Source: Rickettsiales bacterium (GTDB lineage Bacteria > Pseudomonadota > Alphaproteobacteria > Rickettsiales > Rickettsiaceae). Taken from it: 5,267 nucleotides of DNA. The notes beneath the pieces were generated by a model, which ran no database searches, was not told the origin of the DNA, and worked only from the letters and a program-made list of their open reading frames with translations. The translations under genes and the position numbers were made by a program. How positions within the stretch are numbered: the stretch's first letter is position 1; every line of letters starts with the position of its first letter. The stretch covers positions 1 through 5,267 of the forward strand of contig CANGHM010000045.1 of assembly GCA_947453775.1 (NCBI GenBank), in the 5' to 3' direction. Below, piece after piece: positions 4,872-5,267 of this stretch.

Positions 4872-5267
4872 ATGAATATACACGAATATCAAGCAAAGCG
4901 ACTTTTTGAAGATTTTGGCATTAAAACCACTCAAGGTATAGCAATATTACAGCAACATGATATCGATGCAGGCATAGAGTTGTTTGATGCAGAACAATAT
5001 GTAGTAAAAGCTCAAATTCACTCTGGCGGAAGAGGAAAAGCTGGAGGAGTAAAGCTTGCCAAAAACAAAGAAGATGCTATAAAGCTATCCCATGAATTGT
5101 GGGTCAAAAAACTTGTTACCAAACAAACTGGCGAGCAAGGCCAGGTGGTTAATCGACTATACATTCAAGCTGCTTGCGATATTAAGCACGAGTATTACTT
5201 AAGTATGCTAATTGACAGAGCAAAAAGCCGCCTATGTCTATTATTATCTCAAGCAGGGGGAGTGGAC
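4872..5267 (+). CDS. sucC: Succinate-CoA ligase (ADP-forming) beta subunit, N-terminal 132 residues (3' end outside window)
   Basis: Beta subunit of succinyl-CoA synthetase, the TCA-cycle enzyme that converts succinyl-CoA to succinate with formation of ATP (or GTP). I translated the frame from the ATG at 4872 to the window edge without a stop. MNIHEYQAKRLFEDFGI (1-17) is the standard N-terminus and fixes the start. The ATP-grasp nucleotide-binding part shows VVKAQIHSGGRGKAGGVKL (44-62), with Lys46 and the GRGKAGG loop at 53-59, then LVTKQTGEQGQVVNRLYIQ (81-99) and the end of the block at QAGGVD, where E. coli has TEGGVE. Full-length proteins have about 385-390 residues, so two thirds are missing. 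The partner sucD normally follows directly and would be expected just outside the window. The upstream 166-base gap suggests its own promoter. No clear Shine-Dalgarno site; AAAGTG at 4863-4868 is the nearest candidate. Confidence 0.97.
   Translation, partial: MNIHEYQAKRLFEDFGIKTTQGIAILQQHDIDAGIELFDAEQYVVKAQIHSGGRGKAGGVKLAKNKEDAIKLSHELWVKKLVTKQTGEQGQVVNRLYIQAACDIKHEYYLSMLIDRAKSRLCLLLSQAGGVD

Noticed and set aside
1..5267. Mobile elements, CRISPR, toxin-antitoxin or phage genes
   Set aside because: Nearly the whole window is filled by recognisable housekeeping genes; no terminal repeats, transposase motifs, spaced repeats or small gene pairs were seen.

Overview
The window is AT-rich, densely coded bacterial DNA with seven protein genes, two of them cut by the window edges, and no sign of mobile DNA, CRISPR or RNA genes. 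The gene set and sequences point to an alphaproteobacterium, most likely a Rickettsiales-type intracellular lineage. The evidence is the long L32 without zinc cysteines ([17 protein letters not shown]), FabH and SucC of ordinary proteobacterial type, strong AT bias, weak Shine-Dalgarno sites and very tight spacing. That placement is inference; Holosporales or another reduced alphaproteobacterium is not excluded. No reading frame here uses TGA as a sense codon.

Left part, minus strand (transcribed right to left): bamE (3483-3055), an MscS-family channel gene (3054-2212), lysC (2210-1008) and argS (996 to beyond position 1). Gaps are 0, 1 and 11 bases, so they look like one transcription unit: an outer-membrane assembly lipoprotein, an inner-membrane tension-gated channel, the first enzyme of the aspartate/diaminopimelate pathway, and arginyl-tRNA synthetase. 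Reading probably starts from a TATAAT-bearing promoter in the 80-base divergent spacer 3484-3563.

Right part, plus strand: rpmF (3564-3767) overlaps fabH (3767-4705) by one base. After a 166-base spacer comes the 5' third of sucC (4872 to the window end). rpmF and fabH form the ribosome/fatty-acid-initiation pair often found with plsX between them; plsX is absent here. The spacer before sucC has a perfect TATAAT, two AT-rich inverted repeats and a small GC-rich stem-loop.

Most of the window is housekeeping, and I found no clear undescribed system. The points worth a second look are the missing plsX, a LysC whose regulatory ACT region lacks the usual ligand-loop residues, overlapping divergent promoters with a ten-base homopolymer in one spacer, a FabH with a changed acyl-pocket residue, and the palindromes ahead of sucC.
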